From: Butyriboletus loyo | Lineage: Eukaryota > Basidiomycota > Agaricomycetes > Boletales > Boletaceae | Direction of reading: 5' to 3' | Assembly (NCBI GenBank): GCA_038093515.1 | Contig: JBBPSI010000092.1 | Location: 1-64,000, forward strand | Length of the DNA stretch: 64,000 nt | Shown: positions 11,923 through 22,139 of the stretch, in pieces | How the letters are laid out: every line of letters starts with the position of its first letter | Numbering within the stretch: position 1 is the stretch's first letter | The notes under the pieces: model-generated | Seen by the model: only the letters and a program-made list of their open reading frames with translations | Told to the model about the DNA's origin: nothing | The model's database searches: none | Translations under genes and position numbers: made by a program

Positions 11923-12525
11923 ATGTCTTGGCAGGGTAAGTAATACTTCGATAACTAGGATTGGAATCCGTTTAAAGCGCGGTTCTCTGATACGGTTCTT
12001 CGCTCCGGGGCCGCTTTATGCTATAGATATCCTCGACGTCGGTTTACTCCGGCCAGGCAAGATCGTACAGGCCGCCATCGTGGGGCAAGACGGCGAAGTG
12101 TGGGCTGAGTCAGCTGGTTGCAACGTGTGCATTATCAATTTTTTCCCTCCATCTCCGTCGCTCGTGGGTGTTGGATACTGATTTCTAGAACGTTTACTTA
12201 GATGACCGAAGCAGAGCGCGGTGCGATCATGGAAGGATTCGGATCGTGTCCCGCGCGCGAGATCTTCGTCGGAGGTAGGAACTATTCGACTACGATGGGA
12301 TGCCTGGATATGATACTCGCGAAACGCAAGGTTGGAGCGTGTTTCTTGGCGTTTGTGCATATGATGACTGACGAACGCCGTCTGTCATAGGATGGAGGCG
12401 GGTGCGTGGTCAAGAAAACAGGACAGAGTGTGATCATTGCAGAGTACATTTCTACCGGTGACACGATGGCCGTGTTGGCACTCGTCGAACGACTGGCGGA
12501 TTATTTGATTTCCAAAGGATACTGA
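11923..12525 (+). CDS. Profilin, 124 aa, 4 exons
   Basis: Exons 11923..11935 (13 nt), 12027..12124, 12202..12330 and 12391..12525. Profilin binds actin monomers, proline-rich ligands and phosphoinositides and controls actin assembly in the cytosol. The start MSWQ, the segment GKIVQAAIVGQDGEVWAESAG, a central acidic stretch, and the C-terminal GGGCVVKKTGQSVIIAEY and LADYLISKGY match the family in order and spacing. Length is normal for fungal profilins (about 125). The donor of the third intron is GTTGGA, off consensus, but the join AAG-GATGGAGGC is the only one that gives the expected sequence. The gene faces the next one tail to tail, with 202 bp between stops. Confidence 0.93.
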
Positions 12526-12727
12526 ACGCTCTGGGAGCCTGTTGATGACTCAATTCTCCAACATCGTATGTAAATTGATTGGTACCGGATAGTATTCGCA
12601 ATTATACTCCATACACGGACTTTTTGCTTCACCGGACAAGCTGTCCTCAAAGAAAAAGACCCACTCTGTCTGGATGTGTGATGGCGCCAATTGGAATCGA
12701 CCGATCCTATTGCCAGTGGTTCCCATC

Positions 12728-15073
12728 TCATTCCTTCACCCGAGGAGTGTAGAAGCTGGGGAAAATTCCCGTCACATCCTCATGATACCAAAACCTCCCC
12801 GGGGTGCTGTCGTCCACTTGCGCAACCCCGATAGAAGTATCTGCCGCGGCGCCGCTCTTCTGCCTGGCAATCTCAATCCACATCGCCCCAAGCCCAAGAC
12901 CCGGCACAAGCGCGAGTGTTTCAGCAAACGACGGTTCCACGAGAAGCGTGATGCTGTCTGTGAAAGGGTTGTGGGGTTTACGGACGACGGTGCCTGCAGT
13001 GTGGGTTGACACCTTTGAAGGATTCTTGGGATCGATCACAGGTCCGCGAGACGTGGTCCAGATTTCCGGTCTCGATATATCTCCCTCCTCGCGGCCCCAT
13101 GGTTCAAGAATGACTTTAGCGAAACGTGCATCAAGCTCTGCCTCGACGCCGCATGCTGAAGTTGCCCAGTCCTGTCCTTCGCTGGAATCCGCTGTCGCTT
13201 TCCCGAGACTCTCTTGAGAAGAAGGCGAGGGGACATTCTTTGGGTGGCTAGCAGGAAAGTAGATAGCAGAAACACGGCGCGTTGAGCACTCCACGATGCC
13301 AGTCGTATGCGTCAGTGGGAAGACACTCGGCCCGAAGAGTGATAAAAGCGATGCCGGATCACGACTCCAGGAAGGATCGGAGTCGGCCCACTTGGTGTCA
13401 GGTCCGGGATTCATTACAGCCTCCACATTCATTCCTTGTCCCTCCTGCGTTTCATCATCCCCGGGTCCACTTTGGGTCCACGGGTCCTCATTCCACGATT
13501 CCTTGTCACCCCAACCTTCGCCCCATCCGTTGCCTGATCCGTTACCCCAACCACCAGGATCTTCGCCTATGGCATTCTCGTTTATCGGAGACACAACCAT
13601 GGTTGACGTGTCAAGGGAAACCTCCATGTCAACATTGTCCTCGATCACGTCTTTGAGTTGCATTTCAGCCTCCGTAGGAAGGGCAACATCTGTCTTGATC
13701 CCGTTGGAGATGTCAGTTACAGTGATGCCAGCATCTAAGTTATGGGATGAGAAGAAGGTTCAATGATAACAACGTTTCCTTGCCTTTTTGCTCCATTGTG
13801 GTAGTCGTTGCATTTCCAACTGACCAGTTCATCCCTCCTTGTCGACCAAAGCATTCCCTGCAAGCTTCGTTGAACGCGTCGGGAATGGATTGCCCCACTT
13901 TGTGTGTCAGCGGAAGTTCTTTCTTGGCCCATTCAATCGTTTCTAGGGCTCGCTTCAAGCCACGCTGGTATGCAGGTTCCAGAATGACACGGTTCCGCAC
14001 AACGAAAGCAAGGAAAAAAGAGATGAGGCGAGGGGCGTAAATCAAGTTTCGTTCCGTCCTGGACGTGATGGAAGATGGTAAAAATCAAGCAATCGTGACA
14101 CGCAATCACCAAGAACTTAACATACCAGATGAGACCATGCTCGCGCATGTAAGAAGAGAGGAAGGTTCGGACCACTTTCTCTGGGTCGCTCAGGAAAATT
14201 GTGATCTTCTCTTCCCTAATTTCTTCGTCTAATTTGTGAGGGTCGGAAAATGGACTCTCGTCGTCGTCGTCGACATCAAGGCCTTCAGCTGACCGCTGGC
14301 GTTTCGTAGGTCGCGAATCTCCGGCGGCAACACTATCCTCATCGTTCACGGCAGGATCGTCATCATCATCAGATTCAAAATCAGGGGACTCCGCACGGGC
14401 AAATTTCTTCGCGCCAATCTTGCGGAATACAGAGGGATTGACAAGCAATCCAGTGAATAAACGGAACTTCCGATAACTCGTTCAGACAGCGTGATATCAG
14501 TTGTACGGAAACAATACCTGATCCCACAGATTGTTCAAGCCAGATGCGATAGGTGGCCACGGCCGCCCAGTACGAAAATCATACGCGGACTGGAACAACC
14601 GGTCGACAGGCGAAACATTGCTGATCAAAGCAATCTCACCATCGCACATGCACGAAATTGAGCAAACTAACGACTCACGGGTCATATCGTACCTTCGTCA
14701 CCCTTAGATCTTCACCTTCTTCCCATTCCTCGTACCAGGGTAACTTCTTGACAAGAACAGCCTCTATCGTGGCAGCTTTCTTCTTCTTTCGTTTCTTTCG
14801 CGAGTTGCTCTTGCATTCGTCCGTCGTGTGCCTGACGCGAAGCTCGACGGTCGGGATACCGAGCGCATCGAGTTCGGGGTCTTCTTCCTCTGCTGCATCG
14901 TTTCCCCCTGCCCCCGGCTCAGAAAACAGCTGGATACCACGGGGTTTGAAGCCCTTGAAAGGCATGATTATCACGCCTGGCGGTGGTTTAGGAAAGGGTG
15001 GAAACTTGATGAAAGATAAATCTTGTTCCAGGGTTGGGACGGTGTTGGAAGTGGTGGGCTCTGGAACAGACAT
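12728..15073 (-). CDS. Conserved acidic protein of unknown function, 706 aa, 5 exons
   Basis: Exons 15073..14693, 14634..14518, 14466..14126, 14058..13784 and 13734..12728. The chain stays in frame and the junctions give continuous sequence (NNLWDQ-FRLFTGLLVNPSVF, HGLIW-TERNLIYAPRL). The fourth intron (13783..13735, 49 nt) starts with GC instead of GT, and I found no GT-AG join that keeps the frame. The N-terminal 130 residues are Pro-rich and then basic, residues 200-260 are acidic (runs of Asp), and the middle is a well-ordered helical stretch. The C-terminal third has Trp-rich acidic sequence and an ordered tail. I do not recognise the family. Confidence 0.78.
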
Positions 15074-15392
15074 GAAAAGTTAGATGTATTTGTACAGGGT
15101 CGATTTCAAGAATGTATTATGGAGAAGATCCGGACAATTGAGTCGGCTACTCAGGATGATCTTTGTGGCCGACCAAATCGTTGGGAGACTTGATAATCTG
15201 TACCATCTGCAGGCGAAGTTTAAGGTTCTTTAAATGAAACACTACCTTCCTCATCGGGCTCTCAGAGTATTCGGTCAACGGTTAGAGTAATGCACAAAGC
15301 ATATATGATTAAATAAAAGTACACTATGCATTTTCGAGGATGTAGCAATACGTAGTCCAGATGGCTTCCCACAGATCCGCACGAATCTCGCA
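15074..15392. other. Intergenic, 319 bp
   Basis: 5' flank of the acidic protein gene and 3' flank of the NUP42-like gene. Nothing further seen. Confidence 0.5.
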
Positions 15393-17051
15393 CTACCGGA
15401 CCTCCTCGGGAGGTATCCAGTCCGGAATTTTGCCCCACTCAAACTTTGCGCGTGTGAAAGCTGCCTTGACGTCGGCGGGTATCATCTCGTTGTAGTCATT
15501 AGGAAAGAGGTCGAGGTAGCGATCAGCACCAGGCTTCATTCTGGCCGTTAATTTTGCGCTAGCAAAGTCAGGCATGCCTGATGCAGGCTTCTCACTAGAC
15601 GGTGTTACCGTCATCGGCGAAAAAGCAGAAGGGCTGCCACCAACAGCGGACGCAGACGACGGCATGGCAGGAACGGATAGAGTGTCACTGAGCAAAGAAG
15701 TTCCAAATGGGGATTGCTGGCTTGTTCCGAACGCAGATTTCGGCGCGGATGGGGCAGTCCCAAAAGCACTTTGAGTCGGGGGTGTAGACCCAAATGCAGA
15801 CGGGCCGGGCGTCGTGCCCGTAGCTAAATTACTTGGAGCGGCGGCCGAAGTGAAAGGCGATGGTTGGGATGCAAACGCGGAGAACCCAGCGCCTCCAGTC
15901 CCGCCGAATGCACCAGATGCGGGTTTGATGAGAGACGATTGCCCAAAAGCCGGCTGCGAGGGTTGGGGAAAGGCTGATGTAGGTTGTGTGGGTTGTGCAA
16001 AAGCGGATGTGAGCTGTGAAGGTTGGCCGAATGCTGAAGCTGGCTGAAATGACTGTCTAAAAACTGATGTTGGTTGTGATGGTTTTCCAAATACAGACGC
16101 GGGTTGCGTCGAGGGTTGTGTGAATGCGGATGTGGGCTGACTTGGTTGACCGAATGCAGATGTAGTCTGAGTGATTTGGCCAAAAGCTGACGTGGTCTGA
16201 CTGGGATGGCCAAATGCCGATACATGCTGCGCATGGGCCCCGAAAGTCGACGTACCACTCGCCGAACCGCCAAAACCGGTTTGGCCGAAGGCTGGTTGTC
16301 CGAATGCTGGCTTGCCAAATGCCGTCGTAGTCGTCCCTCCAAACGCAGACGGCATTGAACTCGTCCCAAAGGCAGATGGCGCGGATGTTGTCAATGCAGG
16401 CACCGAGGAACTTGCAGTAGATGTAGAAGCTTGGGCCTGAGCGCTGACCTTCAGAACTTGCTCATACAGCTGTCTGACGTTGTTGCGCGCGTTGGTGTAC
16501 ATCTGATCTGCAGTTTCAGTGTGTTCTCCTTCATACTTGATCTGAGCACAAGTTAGTTGTGTGTAGAGTACAGTGAAGAACCACGTGCATATTCATCAGT
16601 CGTGCCTGCTTTGAGGGCGGTGACTGCCTTCAGACGCAATTCTTCGGGCGATTCATCCAGTCCACTGATAACAACAAGTTCGTATTTGGCAGGACCATAG
16701 GAAGAAAGTGGCCACAGCGGCTTTTCCTTGAGAGGAGTAACGTCGGCTGTTATCGTCTCTACCCTGAGGGGTACTCAATCATTCGCAGGAGGAGAGGTTT
16801 CAAATGCGACTCACGTGTACGGAACCGCGACTCTGTTATTACTGGCAGTCCAAGTCTGGTCTACAGGACAACGTTAGCTCATTAGGACAGAGCAGGTTGC
16901 TGATATACCAACTGCCAAAGTTCCCTGAGGCACCCGGGTGTTCATGTCGGCATCGATCTCCATACTTGCATGCTCCACGTAAATAGTACGAGCATACCGC
17001 CTGTAGCAATAATCAACACTGCTTGCATGCTGGGAAGTATGGATTTACCAT
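15393..17051 (-). CDS. CCCH zinc-finger FG nucleoporin, NUP42/NUPL2 type, 486 aa, 5 exons
   Basis: Exons 17051..17049 (the ATG alone), 17000..16913, 16860..16815, 16763..16589 and 16541..15393. NUP42-type nucleoporins sit on the cytoplasmic side of the pore and help mRNA export. Visible here: one CCCH finger at residues 4-22 (C-X7-C-X5-C-X3-H), an ordered segment to about 190, a long FG/SAFG repeat region (about 200-430), and a C-terminal motif that includes DRYLDLFPNDYNEMIPADV and FEWGKIPDWIPPEEV. The last-but-one join is best explained by a GC-AG intron (16588..16542, 47 nt). A GT intron of 56 nt ending at GAAG is possible but loses the sequence IKYEG. The first intron follows ATG directly. 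Confidence 0.85.
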
Positions 17052-17234
17052 TGTAAGTGGAGATGCAGGTGCGGTCGCGCAGTTCAGCCCGGCTTGCTAG
17101 TATGTTTGAGGTTGTTTACCAATGGCTTCCGCATTTAATAAGTACAAATAAACCCCCTTCTGTCGTCGTAGTGCACCGATGAAAACGATACATTCAGGCG
17201 CTCAACGTTTCACTATTCTGATAATGACACCTTT

Positions 17235-17755
17235 ATTCTCATCCTATCTCGACGAAAGCATTTCTGTATTCGAGAAGTGGTGCTGGGCCCGCCTACGACT
17301 TGTCAGTAGGTTATGGTTTAGGTTCAACATATCACCTACTCCGAACTCCAAGCAAATATAAATGGGTAAGAGTAAATATCGCAGTACCTTTAGCATGGAG
17401 TGCGAAAATTGCACCATGAAGTTCTGGATGTACCCATAACCTGACTTCGGGGTAGCAGGACTCCATGGACCAGCGTACAGCACATCGCCTAGTTGAGACT
17501 GAGGCTGTGGACATGTCCCTGAACAATGGTCCACTGCTAGAGCTATGCCAACTTGACTTCAAGAAGCAATCGAAATCTAATAGAAGTAAGTGGCTACTAC
17601 CTGTGTTTCGTAGGCGTATCACTGACGGGGAGGATGACTTCAGGGGTAAAGTTCACCCTCTCTTGAGGACCGAACCATCGATTGGATAACCCAGCTTGAT
17701 CGTTTGACCACTGCGAATCATAACAGTGAATACGAGGATAACCGCAATCAATCAA
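17235..17755 (-). pseudogene. Degenerate member of the small secreted protein family (copy A)
   Basis: All three exons of the family can be traced on the minus strand: a hydrophobic leader then GQTIKLGYP (about 17755-17640), VGIALAV-DHCSGTCPQPQSQLGDVLYAGPW (about 17560-17370) and GPAPLLEYRN (about 17281-17235). Compared with copies B and C there is one lost base in exon 1 (around 17655) and one in exon 2 (around 17388), and no ATG in frame at the expected start. With two frameshifts and no start this looks like a pseudogene. A sequencing error at both places would be needed to rescue it. Confidence 0.75.
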
Positions 17756-18839
17756 TTCTTTGTTGCAGCGCGAGGACTCTGCAATCTTCAAGCGGGAAGA
17801 TGAGACTTGTTGGACTGTAATCTGTTCAAGCTCATTTATATGTCTTCCCTGTATATAATCTCGTGAACGTGTGTCTTGACTGCCCCTTACTCGCCAAGTG
17901 CACTCCAACGGGGAAGGTCCCCAGGACCAGTTCATCCCGGATCAGCTATGGTACCTGCCCTACTATCATCCCCTTCATTCAGGTTGACTAGTTGAAATCA
18001 CCTGCAAATGGTCAGAACAGCGCTTCGTATCGGAACAAACTAGATCCTTCCTGGACTTATGCTACTGTGACAAATTCGTTCTTGTATTCAAGGTATGGCA
18101 CTGGGCTTGATGTGGTGAGTCACTTCCACCCGTTGACCACAGGAGCTCAAGTAGTTACATGCCCCTGCAAGGCAGAAATATGTCAACACAAATATTTCTG
18201 CGCCAGCAAGTTGGTATTAACTTTGCCGACCATCTCAGCATCACTCGTGCCGGGATTCGAGCAAGGCTAAATTTGCCGTCGCGTCTTGGAAGGATGCATC
18301 CTTATGCTGGTGGACGACAAGGCACATGCTCAGTCGTACCGTGCTCCCCATCCGAGAGCAGACAGTTACTCATGATTGAGACAACGACTTGCTGTGGTGT
18401 GCTCCCTTGCTTTCCATCACGGTTCCAAATTTCCGTTTGAAGGACCCTAATGCGGAATTGACGACGCGAGTCATTTCTTTTCTCAGCACTCGCGAGGGCC
18501 TGGGTACAGTGAAAACCGACACGGACGCCTTACCCTGAACGCTGCCTTCCTACCACACATCTGGTCACCGGACATCTCCGCCGCATCGCGCTTTGCTACA
18601 TTGACATGATCCTGCCGATCGGACAAGTCAAAGAATTCGTTCTCGCCTATGAATAAAATCCAGGCAGGCCACAACTAGATGGTGGCACTCCTGTGTGGTG
18701 TTGGAAAGGGACGAGCATAGATCATCGAGTCTGTCTGCCGCTGACAACGAACTTCAGGCTTCAGGAGCTCCGGGGGCCACCGGCTAAGCCTTAGGCCCGG
18801 ATCGGGCCTAGTCCTGTATTCCTGCCGAGTCTCGGCTTG
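17756..18839. other. Intergenic, about 1.1 kb
   Basis: No exon chain found. A possible TATA (GTATATAATC, about 17857) sits about 100 bp upstream of the start expected for pseudogene A. A small hairpin (TAGGCCCG-GAT-CGGGCCTA) lies at 18792-18810. Confidence 0.45.
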
Positions 18840-19252
18840 ACCCGCATCCATTCACTAACCAAATGCAGTAAGTGCTGATCATACCTAATTCGATCTATGA
18901 TCGATCGATCCACCATCATTCCAGAAATACAAGCAAACAAAAAAAACAGCAGCTGTTTACGATCTGCAAGAAAGGAATAAATGTATGAGGAACATCGTGT
19001 TACGTCCTACACTTTTGCGGAATCCGATCTACCATTTCGTGTCCTTTGCTTACATCACTCGCTGGTGGGGACCTGTTCATGGGAACTTGGCATCCTATCA
19101 ATGATGTCACCTCCGCGTGTCAATTCAGAACATGGTACTACAATTTGTACGCCCGAGCACGGCGCCGAACTTCACGCCTTCTCGGAATAGTAGTCCGAAT
19201 CACTTGTACATGAGCAACTACACCGTTACAAGAAAATTGACCCAATGTGCTC

Positions 19253-19793
19253 TCATTCGATCGTCACGGATACGTTACGGTACTCGAGCAATGGATATGG
19301 TCCACTCTGCAACGGTCCTTGTGCTTCAGCATGTCTTACGGAGACAAAAGAGAAAATGACATACAACCCCAAGCAAGCAGAGATGCGTCAAGGTAAAGAT
19401 GGCAGGTCCTGGAGACATAGAGGTCGGAACCTGCAACGTGAAGTTTTCGTAGCGCCCTTCCTGGGCGTGTGGAGTGGGCGTCCAGGGACCAGCATAAAGG
19501 ACGTTGCCGAGCCGCTCGGACGGCTGTGGGCAGACTCCGTTGTCGCAGGATGCAATTGCGAGGGCAATGCCGACTTGGATGCAACGTATTATGCCTCCCT
19601 GATACAAATAATTTCAATGAATAAATGGACAGTGGACCTCTTTCTGAGTACTTACAGGCTGGATGATTTGAGCGGTGAAGTCCTGTCCTGGATACATGAC
19701 CTCTCCGCTAACGGGGGTGCCGATCTGAATAGTCTGACCGAGGACAGACGCCGCAGCACCAACAAGAACAGAGGTAACAGTAAACAATTTCAT
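19253..19793 (-). CDS. Small secreted cysteine-containing protein, copy B, 141 aa, 3 exons
   Basis: Exons 19793..19656, 19598..19365 and 19306..19253. A clear signal peptide (start MKLFTVTSVLVGAAASVL, cut predicted near GQ) is followed by a beta-rich mature part with four cysteines: RC in exon 2, SCDNGVC and HLCLLG. The motif LGNVLYAGPWTPTP and the end PLLEYRNVSVTIE are shared with copy C. I recall similar small secreted proteins of unknown function in agaricomycetes. An extracellular or effector-like role is an inference from the leader and lineage only. The exon 2 donor could be GTTGTA or, three bases later, GTATGT. I chose the latter. TATA box about 88 bp upstream. Confidence 0.82.
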
Positions 19794-19878
19794 CTTCAGA
19801 AAGGGTTGAAGAAGCGTTGAGAGAGAGAGAGAGATGGCAACAAAGATGTTGTTGAGAGAAATGATGCGCGGGTGGGCC

Positions 19879-19886
19879 TTATATAC
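19879..19886 (-). promoter_or_regulatory. Probable TATA box of secreted protein copy B
   Basis: GTATATAA followed by GGCCC on the minus strand, about 88 bp from the ATG. The same TATATAAGGCCC arrangement occurs at copy C, so it is conserved between the paralogues. Confidence 0.6.
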
Positions 19887-21099
19887 GATACCGAGTCGCA
19901 GTGTAAAGTCCTCATAGAGCCGGTCTACCCCAGAAACCCATAATTAGCCTGTGGATCTAGACACGCACCTGGGGTGTTGTAGATTCAGTGGCGGAGCTCA
20001 CATAGATTGTAGGTAAACCATTGAATGGGGCTAGGATGTTATACAATACTATGCCGAAAGTGAACCGGTCATTGTGTCATGGTCCGGTGATAAACCGAGT
20101 AGTCAGTATCAGCCAGGCTAGTTAGTTTTCGGTCATCAGTACGGCCGCCCTAGACGACCAAACGGGCCACACGAGTCATGACGGGGACCTGGGATACGTT
20201 TGACGGCCGTCGGCGACCGGGAGTAGAGGCCTCGGACTTCAGAAATAAATAATAGATACCAGACGAGAGTGCTGCTAGGAATGCGATTGTTACGAAGGGA
20301 ACGGTAATTCAAGGTTGGAATAAGAATATTTAAAGCTAACATTAAAGATGAGCCGATAGGACGAACTTAGCGGCATGCGAGGGATTGGGGCAAGTTGACG
20401 ATTGGGGACCCGGATCATGAACGAACCTTCCGTGCAAGTAGGCAGCCTGAAGCGATGCAGGATGACGATGGATGTAGTACCCAAACATATCTAACACCAG
20501 CGCCCAATTAGTTGTATTTGCGATGGAGGGACGCCTACGGCCGCAAGGTGGTCCTGCAAGGACATGTTGAATGACCCCCAATAGCAGAGCGAGGAAAAAA
20601 AATATGTAAGAACCAGCTGCACGAGGCAACTAGAGCCATCAGAATGGAATGGAAGCCAGGGTTGAGATAACAAAGGGAACCGAACATCACAGAGCGTGAG
20701 ATATCACTCAAAAAGGATGCGTGGATCAGGTTCAATCATATTCTTTCGAATGATCACCGGGTCACTCTCAAAAAGGGAGTCGGTCTTAAGTCGGGGAATG
20801 GCGAAGCGAAAAGAAGATGAGTCCAACAGACAGACCGTCGAAAATGACCACAAAACAACACGGTCAGGCTCAGGGAGGAGGCCAAAAAAACTTAATCAAA
20901 CGTAAGGTCATGAAGAGTGATCATCATGATTCATGAGAGCAGACGACCATGGAGGTCGAGAAGGAGATCGCCCCGGGTCAGTGAGGCTTTTTGATGGACA
21001 GGCGATGAAAAATGATACAAATATCCCATGAGAGTCAACACAAACAACTCGGAACCTAGGCCTCAGGGGCTCCGAGGAACAAGCGTCGCGTCGTACAAG
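19887..21099. other. Non-coding part of duplication unit 1 and junction
   Basis: No supported gene. Contains the unit-1-specific stretch (about 20130-20560) and the conserved 3' edge of the unit (about 20630-21045). Confidence 0.45.
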
Positions 21100-21510
21100 C
21101 CGAGAAACCCGGCTCGGCCATTAACCAAATGCAGCACTGATCGTACGTACCTCTATCCAATATATGATCGATCAATCTGCCATTATTTCGGAAACGAACA
21201 AGCAATGTTACAAAAAAAAAAGCAACTGGGTACGATCTGCATTGCGAGATGGCCAGAGGAATAAACGAGGAACATCGTGTTGCGCCCTACAATATCGCAT
21301 CTACTGACCCCTTCGTGTCTGTTGCTAACATTACCAGTGGGGACCTGTCCCTAAGAATCTTGGCACCCACATTCACACCTCAATAGCGTCGCCTCCCGGT
21401 GTCAATTCAGAAGATGATACCGAACTTCATGCCTTAGGGAAACCAAGTCCAAATCACTTGTACATGAATAACCACAAATACTGTTACAAGAAATTTGATC
21501 CAATGTGCTC

Positions 21511-22048
21511 TCATTCAATCGTCACAGTCGCGTTAAGAAACTCGAGCAATGGAATTGGTCCACCCTATATCGGTCCGTGTGCTTCAGCGCTCCTGATGGA
21601 AATGAACAAGAAAATAACATACCCCAAGCAAGCAGAGATACGTCAAGGTAAAGATGGCAGGTCCAGGAGACATATAGGTCGGAACCTGCAACGTGAAGTT
21701 TTCGTAGCGCCCACCAAGGTCGTATGGAGTGGGTGTGAAGGGACCAGCATAAAGGACGTTGCCGAGCCGCTCGGACGGCTGTGGGCAGACACCATTGTCG
21801 CAGGATGCGATTGCGAGGGCAAGGCCGACTGGAATGCAACTAACCGGCCCTAACTGATAGGAATAACTTCAGTGAACGGATACATGGTGAACCTCTTTCT
21901 GAGTGCTTACAGGCGCGATGACTTGAGCAGTGAAGTTCTGTCCTAGATACAGGACCTCCCCATTAGTGGGGCTACCAAGCTCAATAGTCTGACCGAGGGC
22001 AGATACGACGGCACCAACAAGAACAGAGGCAAGGACGAACAGTTTCAT
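21511..22048 (-). CDS. Small secreted cysteine-containing protein, copy C, 140 aa, 3 exons
   Basis: Exons 22048..21911, 21853..21623 and 21564..21511, with introns of 57 and 58 nt. Signal peptide MKLFVLASVLVGAVVSALG is followed by QTIELGSPTNGEVLYLGQNF, then SC-IPVG, SCDNGVC, LGNVLYAGPFTPTP, a YENFTLQVP strand and the end PLLEFLNATVTIE. Exon sizes equal those of copy B (138 and 54 nt identical, exon 2 differs by one codon). The mature part contains possible N-glycosylation sites (NFT, NAT). The function is unknown to me. The family context suggests an extracellular protein, and expression during host or litter growth would be worth testing. Confidence 0.84.
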
Positions 22049-22123
22049 CTCAGCAAGGGTTGAAAAAGCGTCGAGAGAGATAATAACAAACGTGTTGTTG
22101 AGAGAAAACGGTGCATGAATGGG

Positions 22124-22134
22124 CCTTATATATA
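22124..22134 (-). promoter_or_regulatory. Probable TATA box of secreted protein copy C
   Basis: TATATATAAGG on the minus strand, about 80 bp upstream of the ATG and in the same context as at copy B. Confidence 0.6.
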
Positions 22135-22139
22135 GTGCC

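Larger units (their letters stand above)
18840..21045. repeat. Tandem duplication unit 1 (carries secreted protein copy B)
   Basis: Shares with unit 2 (21100-22875) its 5' edge (a CCAAATGCAG motif, then GATCGATCxATC and an A-rich tract), the whole secreted-protein gene, and its 3' edge (CCGAACATCACxxx, GGTCACTCTCAAAAAG, GGCGAAGCGAAAAGAAGA and a closing GAGAGT). A stretch of about 430 bp near 20130-20560 has no counterpart in unit 2. Confidence 0.75.
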
